From Candidatus Magasanikiibacteriota bacterium (GTDB lineage: Bacteria; Patescibacteriota; Patescibacteriia; Magasanikbacterales; 2-02-FULL-50-9b): a stretch of 11,361 nt of DNA. This document shows positions 1 to 8,010 of this stretch, one piece after another. A model generated the notes under the pieces. That model worked only from the letters and a program-made list of their open reading frames with translations. It did not search any database and was not told the DNA's origin. The DNA lies in NCBI GenBank assembly GCA_026396555.1, contig JAPLWO010000042.1:1-11361 (forward strand), written 5' to 3'. Within the stretch, counting starts at the first letter, position 1, and each line of letters starts with the position of its first letter. The position numbers and the translations under genes are program-made.

Positions 1-348
1 TAAAAATTCAGGATTAAATAAAATCTTTAATTTTGGATATTTTTCTTGAAGTGCTTCGGTCGACCCTGGTAACACAGTCGATTTGATAATTACTGTTTTA
101 TTTTCAGGAAGCATGTCGAGAGCCTGATGCACATACGCTAAACTGAATCCACCATTTTCAGCTTCATATGGCGTTGGAACACAGATAAAAATATATGCTG
201 CATCTGCAACCAACTTTGGATCTAAGAAATTTTTATTCGGATCTGGATCATATGCAACGACTGGATATCCAGCTGTTTGAAAATAACGAATAGTAGCTCC
301 GCCGACCATGCCCGCACCCATTACTCCAATTGTAGGTTTCTGTGTCAT
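1..348 (-). CDS. UDP-glucose/GDP-mannose dehydrogenase family protein, N-terminal part (3' end off window)
   Basis: This is the N-terminal 116 residues of a nucleotide-sugar 6-dehydrogenase. The family oxidises C6 of a UDP- or GDP-sugar to the uronate with NAD in the cytoplasm. The frame opens at an ATG at 348-346 and runs without a stop to position 1. Visible signatures are a Rossmann nucleotide loop (GAGMVG, residues 11-16), an acidic residue after strand 2 (YDPD, 33-36), the family motif ICVPTP (55-60), IKSTVLPGST (88-97) and NPEFL (112-116). The catalytic Cys, Lys and Asn of the central and C-terminal domains lie outside the window, so UDP-glucose, GDP-mannose and UDP-HexNAc versions cannot be told apart. 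It is the last visible gene of the minus-strand block, 47 bases after the glycosyltransferase. There is no Shine-Dalgarno. The family assignment is secure; the substrate is not. Confidence 0.92.
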   Translation of the reverse strand, partial: MTQKPTIGVMGAGMVGGATIRYFQTAGYPVVAYDPDPNKNFLDPKLVADAAYIFICVPTPYEAENGGFSLAYVHQALDMLPENKTVIIKSTVLPGSTEALQEKYPKLKILFNPEFL

Positions 349-369
349 AGAAAGTTTTATAGTTGCTTT

Positions 370-399
370 AGAATATCAAAGTTCTTGATTCCCTGTCAA
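370..399 (-). promoter_or_regulatory. Possible internal sigma70-type promoter ahead of the dehydrogenase
   Basis: On the minus strand a perfect TTGACA (399-394) is followed, after 18 bases, by TATTCT (375-370). The -10 end is 21 bases before the ATG at 348. The -35 overlaps the TGA stop of the glycosyltransferase, so this would be a secondary promoter inside the block. It could uncouple dehydrogenase expression from the upstream ligase genes. It is a sequence match only, and chance occurrence in AT-rich DNA is possible. Confidence 0.4.
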
Positions 400-1559
400 T
401 AATCCCATTTTTTAAGCGCATCAAACAGCCATGCCGAAATCTTCGGTGCAAATAACTCCCACGAAAACTGAGCAACGCGTTCCAAGCCTTTTGTTTGCAT
501 TTGTTTATAAAGAACCAAATCTTCCGTCACGCGACGAAGTGCACTCACTAATTCTGAAATATTTCCCGGCGAAACCAGAAGCCCTTCCTGCTCATCTGTA
601 ATGATACTTGGAATTCCACCAACGCGGGTCGCTACAACCGGTAGCTGCATGCACAGCGCCTCCAAAAACACAATCCCTAAACCCTCAGAATGTGCAGGTC
701 GACAAAAAATATCTGCAGCAGCAGCAAATCGAGATAAATCGTGTTGATGTTGAGTTCCTAAAAAATGAACACGACCCTTGATTGAATGCGACTGCACTTC
801 AAGTGAATCACGCAATATTCCATCGCCTACCAAAATTAAATGATGCTCAGGCAATTGTTCCATCGCTGAAATCAAATCACTGATTCCATTTTTTTCAACC
901 AATCGAGATATGGACAAAATTGTCGACGCATTTTCTGGAATCAGTAATTCATTTCGAACTTCAGCACGAAACTGCATTTTTTTTTCAACCGTGGTCGCAA
1001 ATAATTCACATGACACACCGTTCGGAATGATAACTGGTTGCACGTGCGCACCCAATTTTGTCGCCCACTCACTTAAAAAAGGTGCGATCACTTGAATGCC
1101 TCGCGCGCGCGAAAAAATTTGTCTGAAAAAAAATGAAAGTGGCTGCACGCGGCGTTCAATATTTTCTAAATTATCTCCTTCTTGCAGTGTGAGCACATAA
1201 GGCGCCCGCGTAATCATCTGCGCCATACATGCAGCTGCGCCCGCGTAGCTCGCCATAATTGCCCACACGAGCTGCACACCACCAATTCTTCGTAACCGCG
1301 CAACATGCCACGAAAACGCAAAAATCAGCCACAGTTTATCAAGTGGCGTTCCCCACCCGACACGAATAATCTGCACGCCTCTCCATTCATCACGACGCAG
1401 CAACGCCACATCAAGGCGCGCAGTTATAATAGTAAATCTAAATTGTGCGTGCAATCGAACAATCAATTCCTGAACTGCAATTTCTGCACCTCCTACAAAA
1501 GGTGCAAATGCAGTTGTCGCGATAACAATGTGAGGACGCTTATCGATTGCAGTACTCAT
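396..1559 (-). CDS. GT4-family (GT-B fold, retaining) glycosyltransferase
   Basis: A cytoplasmic or membrane-associated glycosyltransferase that would transfer a sugar from a nucleotide donor to a growing glycan, probably lipid-linked. Numbering is from an in-frame GTG at 1568, which gives 390 residues. The N-terminal acceptor half carries the GGAE loop (26-29). The C-terminal donor half carries IPNG (181-184), SRLVEKNG (221-228) and the diagnostic E-x7-E motif (E295 to E303) within SEGLGIVFLEAL, followed by VVATRVGGIP. Length is normal for GT4. I chose the ATG at 1559 (387 residues) because the GTG sits 3 bases after the upstream stop; neither has a Shine-Dalgarno. The gene follows ligase paralogue B closely, so they are probably co-transcribed. 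Donor and acceptor cannot be read from the sequence. There is no signal peptide; segment 80-120 is hydrophobic but typical of the fold's N-terminal half. Confidence 0.93.
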   Translation of the reverse strand: MSTAIDKRPHIVIATTAFAPFVGGAEIAVQELIVRLHAQFRFTIITARLDVALLRRDEWRGVQIIRVGWGTPLDKLWLIFAFSWHVARLRRIGGVQLVWAIMASYAGAAACMAQMITRAPYVLTLQEGDNLENIERRVQPLSFFFRQIFSRARGIQVIAPFLSEWATKLGAHVQPVIIPNGVSCELFATTVEKKMQFRAEVRNELLIPENASTILSISRLVEKNGISDLISAMEQLPEHHLILVGDGILRDSLEVQSHSIKGRVHFLGTQHQHDLSRFAAAADIFCRPAHSEGLGIVFLEALCMQLPVVATRVGGIPSIITDEQEGLLVSPGNISELVSALRRVTEDLVLYKQMQTKGLERVAQFSWELFAPKISAWLFDALKKWDY

Positions 1560-1571
1560 GTGATTCACTAA

Positions 1572-3785
1572 TTATTTTTTTGTTTTAAATGCATCCAGAA
1601 AACGACTGCGTAGTTGAGCCCGTGCCTCAGTCTGGTTTGTTTTTTCAAATGCTGTATCTGCCATTAGCACAACTTTTGGATCCCACTGACTAACACTAAA
1701 ATCATCGAGCAAGGATTTAAAGAGTTGCGCCGCTTTTTCAAATTCATTCGTCCGAAAATAAATCGTACCTGAAAGAACCCGATTCTGTGGCGTGCCGATA
1801 TCATATCCATACATGGTAGCTAAATTAAGTTCAGCTGCGGCACGCGAAAATTCCGTATCTGCAATAGTTATGGCCAAATACCAATGACCAACACCTACCG
1901 CAGGCTCTTTTTTAATAGTCTCTTCTAATAATTTTTCCGCCCCCGCCGTATCGCCCATCATTAATTTTAAACGTGCCCATGAGTACGCTGTTTGTTGTCG
2001 ATCCGGACTCAGAGTTGTCGCATATGCAAAAGCGCTTTCAGCAGCACGACCCGCACTCACGTCTCCCTCTTGATAAGCCCCCATTAATAATTGGGCCTTC
2101 ACTAATGCAGCAATTACATCATTCGGCGCATAATTTTTCAACAAATTATCGATGGACGAAACAGCAAAATCAAAAAATCTTTTTACTTGCGGAAGTGATA
2201 ATGATTGTGACCCATCACTCAACGTCATTGGAATTCTTTGTGCAAATCGCCCCGCATCTAATAATACATCGGCAGTGTGTGGACCATTTATCGAAATCGC
2301 ATTTTGAAAAACTTCGCGCGCCCGATCAAGATCATTCATTCCGATAGATTGTGCAGTTGCGTCTAAATAATTTTGACGAATCGAGGGAATTGTTACATAT
2401 GCTGTAACGACGAGCGCAATAACGCTTAAAACAGCGCCAGCAAAATGCAATCTTGGTACGTCAATCTCGTTTTGATTAATCGGCACTCGTTTCAACGCAA
2501 CATATCGCGCAGCAACAATTGCCCCAAACGCATAAAATTCTACATACGAACCCGGGTGATCAAACACAAAAATATTATGTATAAAATGAAGAACGAAAAT
2601 ACCAGCAAGAACAACAGAAAATATATTTTCATTTTCATCAACTGACCGAGTTTTATAACACATCCAGAAAATAACTGCATACTGAGCAAGATACGCTAAA
2701 AAACCAACGAATCCTTGCGTCACCAACACATCAAAAACAGCATTATGCGCATGATCAAACCACGTTTCGTACGAACCAAACGTTAGTGACTTTGGGTTAT
2801 ATAATTTATTGAAGACATAATAAAAATTTTCAGGACCCCATCCAAAAATAGGCCTAAGCTCAAAGCCTTGAATTGCAATTTGCCACGCAATCACACGAGT
2901 TGACCCAGTTGAATCAAGTGCAGCAGAAATGTTTGTTAAACGACCCAACATTGTGCTTTGTAAACTTGGAACGAGTTTCGGTAAGGCTATTAATATACCA
3001 ACAGCAATCACAACACCAATCACCACTATTCGCATTTGCTTTGCATAGCCTGCGCTTGCTGCACGACGAGCAGTGTAGATGCCGATCAACAATAATGCGC
3101 AAGCAAGTCCCACCACCGCACTACGTGTTCCACTTAAGTAAACTGCGATTAAATCAATTACGCACGCACTGATATACAAATATTTGATTCCTGTCTTACG
3201 ATTAATATACGCAAGATATACTGCCACCAGCGCCAATTGCGCAGCAAAACCACCTAAATAAATTGGATTTCCAAATGTTCCCGCAACACGCTGTCCTTGA
3301 CTCAATAAAAACGTAGGATCAATACGCTGCATGATACCCGTCACTGAAACAACAACAGAAATGCCCACTAAGTATGAAAGAAGTGAACGAAGTTTTTTTA
3401 TATGCGCTGATAAATACGATGTAACCAACAATGAAAACAAAATAGTGTACCAAATAAAAATAACACCTGTCATGCGCTCATGATTACTCCAGAACGCGCG
3501 CATCCGATCCTGTGCAAATATTCCAGAAAATCCGAGAGTGGCCGCATACACACATAAAACCTGTGCATATATATGATTCAAACCATATTCTCGGTACCGA
3601 AAAATAAGTGGCATCATCACCGCAGCAAGCAAACCAACCACAATCTCAGTGAAAATTGCTTTTGGAAAAATAAACGGAAAAACTGTTGAGCTCGATACAA
3701 CGACAAGCGGAGCTAGCAGTACTGCGTATAAAAAAATCTTAGAAATTAGTTCTCTTGTTTTTTTCTCCTCAGATGTATAGTTCAT
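1572..3785 (-). CDS. O-antigen ligase/polymerase (Wzy_C) superfamily membrane protein with C-terminal TPR-like domain, paralogue B
   Basis: A 737-residue integral membrane protein of the WaaL/Wzy/PglL superfamily, which polymerises lipid-linked glycans or transfers them to an acceptor outside the membrane. By eye there are about 13 hydrophobic segments between residues 16 and 466. Shared motifs are an Arg in WSNHERMTG (99-107), GTFGNP (169-174), SGTRSA (218-223), and the long loop with TRVIAWQIA (296-304), FGWGPENF (314-321) and DHAHN (344-348), whose His matches the conserved loop His of WaaL-type enzymes. Residues from about 475 to the end are helical and TPR-like, for example AYSWARLKLMMGDTAGAEKL. 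Counted from a cytoplasmic N-terminus, this topology puts both loop and tail outside. The ATG at 3785 lies 2 bases after the stop of paralogue C, with no Shine-Dalgarno, suggesting translational coupling. The exact acceptor is unknown, and ligase versus polymerase cannot be separated. Confidence 0.9.
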   Translation of the reverse strand: MNYTSEEKKTRELISKIFLYAVLLAPLVVVSSSTVFPFIFPKAIFTEIVVGLLAAVMMPLIFRYREYGLNHIYAQVLCVYAATLGFSGIFAQDRMRAFWSNHERMTGVIFIWYTILFSLLVTSYLSAHIKKLRSLLSYLVGISVVVSVTGIMQRIDPTFLLSQGQRVAGTFGNPIYLGGFAAQLALVAVYLAYINRKTGIKYLYISACVIDLIAVYLSGTRSAVVGLACALLLIGIYTARRAASAGYAKQMRIVVIGVVIAVGILIALPKLVPSLQSTMLGRLTNISAALDSTGSTRVIAWQIAIQGFELRPIFGWGPENFYYVFNKLYNPKSLTFGSYETWFDHAHNAVFDVLVTQGFVGFLAYLAQYAVIFWMCYKTRSVDENENIFSVVLAGIFVLHFIHNIFVFDHPGSYVEFYAFGAIVAARYVALKRVPINQNEIDVPRLHFAGAVLSVIALVVTAYVTIPSIRQNYLDATAQSIGMNDLDRAREVFQNAISINGPHTADVLLDAGRFAQRIPMTLSDGSQSLSLPQVKRFFDFAVSSIDNLLKNYAPNDVIAALVKAQLLMGAYQEGDVSAGRAAESAFAYATTLSPDRQQTAYSWARLKLMMGDTAGAEKLLEETIKKEPAVGVGHWYLAITIADTEFSRAAAELNLATMYGYDIGTPQNRVLSGTIYFRTNEFEKAAQLFKSLLDDFSVSQWDPKVVLMADTAFEKTNQTEARAQLRSRFLDAFKTKK

Positions 3786-3787
3786 AC

Positions 3788-5911
3788 TTATTTTTTATTT
3801 GGAAATGTTGAAAGAAACTGGATGGCTTCTGACGCAAACGTCGGATCAAGTTCAACTGCGCGATTTACAGCAGCACGAGCGTCATCATATCGTCCGCTAT
3901 CAGCATAGGCCGCCGCTCTCCGTGCATATGTGTCAGCATCCGGCTGATATATAATTGCAGCATTAAGAATTTTATCAATACTATCATTATCGTGAGTTTT
4001 TACAAAGAGATCTAATAAAAAATTAAACGCATCTTTTGTTTCTGATGATTGTGTGAGTGCAACCGCAGTCATATACCATTGAACTGCCTTTACGTTATCA
4101 CCTTTCAAACCGTATATATAACTTAAAAGAATAGGCGGCTCTTGTCGATAATGCGAAATTCCATACGCAGTCAAAAATCGTTGCTCTGAAAACGTCAACA
4201 TCGCATCGTCATTTCGATCAATTGCAATATAATACGCAACCTTTCCAGTAAATGTCTGCCACTCAACCGAATGTGTATTTGCTGCGGCGTATTGTTTAGT
4301 TAGTTCTGTAATTTTTAAAACATCAGCCTCCCATCGTGCACGCTGATCGGGCGTGAGTTCTGATAATTTTTGTGTCCCATTTGCGTAATTATTTAACAAG
4401 GCCTGTGCAAACCAACGCCAGGTTTCAAAATAATAAGGACCTTGAACACCGACAAAAGCATTTCTAAATGCCGCATCTACACTGTTGAAATCATGTTCAC
4501 TTGAGGCACTCAAGCCTTCACTAATATACGTCATTGTTCTCAAAGGCGCCCAACCTGCATACACAAAAATTACAATTGACGCTATTGAAAAACAAACAAC
4601 AATTATACGTCGCATTTTTTGCAATGATGCGAGTGAAAAAATAAAGACAGGTTCATCCAGAGTACTTAAAAAGGCCAACACCGGTGCCAGAATAAATAAT
4701 GTCTGCGGCGTATCAAACGCGAAAAAATTTTGTGAATGATACGCCGTCACAAATCCAATAATTGACCACGCCCCTGCCGCCGAAAGCTTATCGGTACAAT
4801 ACAATTTCCATGCAGTCGAAATAGTAAAATAAATCAATGCAAGATAGATGAGCAGACCAACGGTTCCTGTTGTTACCCACACTTCTAAAAATACATTATG
4901 TGGTTTATCAATACGCGTTTCATAATATGAAAACCGCGCAAGACTCGGATCAAACATAGTGTCAACAACCGTTCGATAATTTTCCCAACCGACACCTAGA
5001 ATCGGATGAGCGCGTATCCCTTTAAGTGCTATTTTCCAATTTATAATACGCGTATCCAATGTCGCAAACGAATCCTTATTTATAGTAACGCGACTAAGGG
5101 CAGAGCCGGTTATTTTTGAATAGGAATACAAAAGTCCATAAGCAAAAACAATGGCACACAAAGCGCCTATTAAAATTTTCGTTACCCGCTTTGAGCCTGA
5201 TGATGCGCGCGTTGAAATAACAAATCCGACCACACCAACAACAAAACCTAATATAATACCGAGATAAGACGATCTCGAAAATGACAGCGCAACACCAGCC
5301 CCAATAATCAACCCACAAACTACAATTCCTCCTATATATAATTTAGAGAGAGCCCATCGAACGCGCTCAGAAATCAACAGCGCACATAAAAACACGTGCG
5401 GCGCAAGATACATGGCAAGAATCAGTGCATTACCCGCAGTTCCGCTCACACGATCATCCCCTGTCTGACCAAATATATAAACTTGTGCAATACTCCATGC
5501 AGAGACGGTGGCTGCAACTACAATCGAAAATGCAAACATATTCCTCCATTGCATTTCAGTCCAACGAATAATCCGAAGACTGAAAAACCAAATAAACCAC
5601 AGTACATATAATGAGACTCCGGTATTTCGTGCTGCCCCGCTCCATAAACTCGCATGAACATCAGATGACCAGAATAACGAAAGGCAGAGTAATGCGACAA
5701 ATGCTGAAAAAAATATGTCAATTTTCCGCAAGCGCAACTGCCACGCTTCGTTATAAGCAGAAATTGATAGCACAAAAAATATGGAGACCGTCGCAATAAG
5801 CCAAGCCCAACGCGGAATATTAAACGTAAAATACACCCCATTCCAAACGATCATGGGGGCAATCAAAATCAAATATGCGAAAATTCCTGTCAGCTTTCGC
5901 AAAAATTGCAT
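3788..5911 (-). CDS. O-antigen ligase/polymerase (Wzy_C) superfamily membrane protein with C-terminal TPR repeats, paralogue C
   Basis: A 707-residue multispanning protein of the same superfamily and first gene of the minus-strand block. Visible elements are an N-terminal membrane hairpin with NIPRW (31-35), SLWSGAARNTG (88-98) with the conserved Arg, RVSGTAGNA (154-162), SFSRSS (210-215), the loop TRIINWKIA (287-295) with ILGVGWENY (304-312), and DKPHNVFLE (335-343) with the conserved His. A last membrane segment near 434-452 precedes a tail ending in one clear TPR, DADTYARRAAAYADSGRYDDA (about 658-678) with A..A..LDP. The non-TPR tail (about 505-560) aligns with that of paralogue D, including NNY/KNY, the Asp/Glu-rich DQRARWEAD stretch, and the VAYYIA/TAYQIF helix. 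The ATG at 5911 was chosen because it opens the first hydrophobic helix directly and sits just below a good promoter. No Shine-Dalgarno is present. Confidence 0.9.
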   Translation of the reverse strand: MQFLRKLTGIFAYLILIAPMIVWNGVYFTFNIPRWAWLIATVSIFFVLSISAYNEAWQLRLRKIDIFFSAFVALLCLSLFWSSDVHASLWSGAARNTGVSLYVLWFIWFFSLRIIRWTEMQWRNMFAFSIVVAATVSAWSIAQVYIFGQTGDDRVSGTAGNALILAMYLAPHVFLCALLISERVRWALSKLYIGGIVVCGLIIGAGVALSFSRSSYLGIILGFVVGVVGFVISTRASSGSKRVTKILIGALCAIVFAYGLLYSYSKITGSALSRVTINKDSFATLDTRIINWKIALKGIRAHPILGVGWENYRTVVDTMFDPSLARFSYYETRIDKPHNVFLEVWVTTGTVGLLIYLALIYFTISTAWKLYCTDKLSAAGAWSIIGFVTAYHSQNFFAFDTPQTLFILAPVLAFLSTLDEPVFIFSLASLQKMRRIIVVCFSIASIVIFVYAGWAPLRTMTYISEGLSASSEHDFNSVDAAFRNAFVGVQGPYYFETWRWFAQALLNNYANGTQKLSELTPDQRARWEADVLKITELTKQYAAANTHSVEWQTFTGKVAYYIAIDRNDDAMLTFSEQRFLTAYGISHYRQEPPILLSYIYGLKGDNVKAVQWYMTAVALTQSSETKDAFNFLLDLFVKTHDNDSIDKILNAAIIYQPDADTYARRAAAYADSGRYDDARAAVNRAVELDPTFASEAIQFLSTFPNKK

Positions 5912-5925
5912 AATTTATACGATAT

Positions 5926-5954
5926 ATTTTAGCGAATTTCTCAAAAAAAATCAA
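5926..5954 (-). promoter_or_regulatory. Promoter for the minus-strand ligase/glycosyltransferase block
   Basis: On the minus strand TTGATT (5954-5949) and TAAAAT (5931-5926) are separated by exactly 17 bases. The start codon of paralogue C is at 5911, so a start site about 7 bases below the -10 would give a 5' leader of only about 8 bases. No other credible pair lies closer in this 92-base gap, although a TATAAA just ahead of the ATG could be an alternative -10 with a poorer -35. It would drive paralogues C and B, the GT4 gene and the dehydrogenase. Confidence 0.6.
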
Positions 5955-5963
5955 ATATTTAGA

Positions 5964-5993
5964 TTGACTCGAACATGAGCTAGACCGTATACT
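5964..5993 (+). promoter_or_regulatory. Promoter for ligase paralogue D
   Basis: TTGACT (5964-5969) and TATACT (5988-5993) are separated by 18 bases, close to the sigma70-type consensus. The ATG at 6004 follows the -10 by 10 bases, so the predicted transcript would have a leader of only about 4 bases. The -35 boxes of this and the opposing promoter are separated by just 9 bases (5955-5963), leaving both under the influence of any factor binding the centre. Confidence 0.65.
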
Positions 5994-6003
5994 TGTAACA
6001 ACT

Positions 6004-8010
6004 ATGCACCATCGATTTTTTGCGCTTTTGTTGATTATTTCACCGCTCGTAATTTGGACCAATCTCCCCTATCCATATTCATTTCCTCGCTGGATTTATC
6101 TTGCAACTCTTTGTACCTTATGGGCAGTTATTATTACATACGATGTATGGAGAAAAAAAGTTTCACTTTTTTTCAGCACACTGGATTATGCTTTTTTCGC
6201 ATTCATTACAATATTGGGAATTGCAACAATTCACAGCGTTGATCCGTGGAGCAGTTTGTGGGGTTCAATGGAGCGTGGTTTTGGATTTGCACTTTGGCCA
6301 GAGCTTGCTATCGCCTACATTGGACTCAAGCTTGCATTTGAAGAAAAAAAATCAAATTATATTTTGTGGCGCGGACTCATATGCACTGTCATCATTGCGT
6401 CGCTTTGGGGTGTAGCGCAAAAATTCATCCCCGCATTTTCTCAAACATTTTCAGGCAGTCGCATCGGCGGCACACTTGGTAATGCAATTTTTTTTGGATC
6501 ATATTTATCACTCGCAATCGGTGGGCTCAGTTATTTTATCTCATCAAAAATCGATACAAAATTCTGGCGTATGACGGCAAGTGCCGCGATTGTACTCGCA
6601 TTCATTGTTCTATTGCTGACGCAGACACGCGGACCACTATTAGGACTGCTCGCGGGTGTATGTGTCTTTTTATTCACATACGCACTGACGATTCCAGACG
6701 TAAAAAAACGTATCTACGTTTCGACCGCACTTATTGGAGCAACAACTGTGACATTACTTTTCGGCATATGGTTGTTCCAACATAACTACATCTCAACAAC
6801 AACAGCCACAACTCGATTCATAAACTGGAAAATGGCCGCTCAGGGCTTCCTCGATAAACCAGTACTCGGGTGGGGCGTAGGTCAATATGCGCGAGCTGCT
6901 GATAAGCATTTTGATTCAACGTTAAGCGAGTTTTCGATTGATGAAACACACGCTGATAAACCCCATAATTATTTTATTGAACTCGCAGTCACCTCTGGCG
7001 CGCTCGGACTTCTGTCCTATTTTTTTCTTATTGTTGTTACAATTTATTGTACGGTCGAAATATATCACCGTCATGAATTTTCCCGCGTTCAATTGTCACT
7101 ATTACTGGGTATTTTTGCAACATCATTTACTCAAAACCTTACTGCATTTGAAACGCACGGTAGTATCATTCGTTTTGTTTTTACTCTTGCACTCATTGCC
7201 TCGCATCAAAAAAAATATTCTTACAGATTTGCACCATTCTTATCGAAATTTATTTCAATATTTTTGCTTTGCGCTTCAGTAATCATTTCTTTTTTTGGCG
7301 CATGGATCCCCACAGCACACGCCACAGCTCTTGAAACCGTATTTGCAACCTCTGGATCGTATTCAGAACAGCACCACGCAATTCAAGAACTTACCGCGCA
7401 ACTATTTTCTACGGCGTATACACCTGATTATTTTACAGCGATTTCATATGCAGTTTTAAAAAATTATTGGCAACAACCTACTGTGTACGCGCAACTTTCC
7501 GATGATGAAAAAAAAATGCAGCGCGACGATATGACACAGCTCATGCACGTCATACCTCAACTTGAAAATACCTACCAAACAAATGCGACATGGAATTTAC
7601 TGCTCGGAAATACTGCCTATCAAATTTTTGTAATCACACACGACCGTGAGGCCGGAAACATCGCGGAAAAATTATATATACAAGCACATCTGAGTGCCCC
7701 AAACCGACAGGAAGCGCTTATTCAACTCGCTCAATTACTGCTGATCAAAAATGAAACTAATCGCGCAATTGAGCTTTTAACAGAGGCAATCAACCTCGAT
7801 CTTCAATACCCAACCCCCACATGGAATCGCGGCCTCGCACTTTTTATCGCACATAAACCGCAAGAAGCATGGTCCGACATCTCACACGCTATTTCACTCG
7901 ATGTACAAAAACCAAACGAGCAAATCGCACAATATATTTACACACAACTACTCAATGCAAAAATGGAAACAGAGGCCGCAGATTTTGAGCGCTATTTTGA
8001 CGGTACCTGA
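6004..8010 (+). CDS. O-antigen ligase/polymerase (Wzy_C) superfamily membrane protein with C-terminal TPR domain, paralogue D
   Basis: A 668-residue multispanning protein and the only plus-strand gene here. Motifs in order are SFPRW (26-30), SSLWGSMERGFG (83-94) with the conserved Arg, RIGGTLGNA (153-161), TQTRGP (206-211), loop TTRFINWKMAAQGF (269-282), LGWGVGQY (288-295) and DKPHNYFIE (318-326) with the conserved His. A final hydrophobic segment lies near 412-432. The tail includes KNY..LSDDEKKMQRDDM (486-510), then TPR-like helices at about 530-600 (EALIQLAQLLLIKNETNRAIELL) and 605-632. It is most like paralogue C, sharing PRW, DKPHN and the acidic tail segment, which suggests a duplication with inversion around the shared promoter region. 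The start is the first ATG after a strong promoter. The stop overlaps paralogue E by 19 bases on the opposite strand. Function is the same superfamily role; acceptor unknown. Confidence 0.9.
   Translation: MHHRFFALLLIISPLVIWTNLPYPYSFPRWIYLATLCTLWAVIITYDVWRKKVSLFFSTLDYAFFAFITILGIATIHSVDPWSSLWGSMERGFGFALWPELAIAYIGLKLAFEEKKSNYILWRGLICTVIIASLWGVAQKFIPAFSQTFSGSRIGGTLGNAIFFGSYLSLAIGGLSYFISSKIDTKFWRMTASAAIVLAFIVLLLTQTRGPLLGLLAGVCVFLFTYALTIPDVKKRIYVSTALIGATTVTLLFGIWLFQHNYISTTTATTRFINWKMAAQGFLDKPVLGWGVGQYARAADKHFDSTLSEFSIDETHADKPHNYFIELAVTSGALGLLSYFFLIVVTIYCTVEIYHRHEFSRVQLSLLLGIFATSFTQNLTAFETHGSIIRFVFTLALIASHQKKYSYRFAPFLSKFISIFLLCASVIISFFGAWIPTAHATALETVFATSGSYSEQHHAIQELTAQLFSTAYTPDYFTAISYAVLKNYWQQPTVYAQLSDDEKKMQRDDMTQLMHVIPQLENTYQTNATWNLLLGNTAYQIFVITHDREAGNIAEKLYIQAHLSAPNRQEALIQLAQLLLIKNETNRAIELLTEAINLDLQYPTPTWNRGLALFIAHKPQEAWSDISHAISLDVQKPNEQIAQYIYTQLLNAKMETEAADFERYFDGT

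Noticed and set aside
1101..1112. Alternating CG palindrome tcgcgcgcgcga
   Set aside because: It simply encodes Ser-Arg-Ala-Arg within the glycosyltransferase. A single 12-base tract is not evidence of a regulatory or Z-DNA element.
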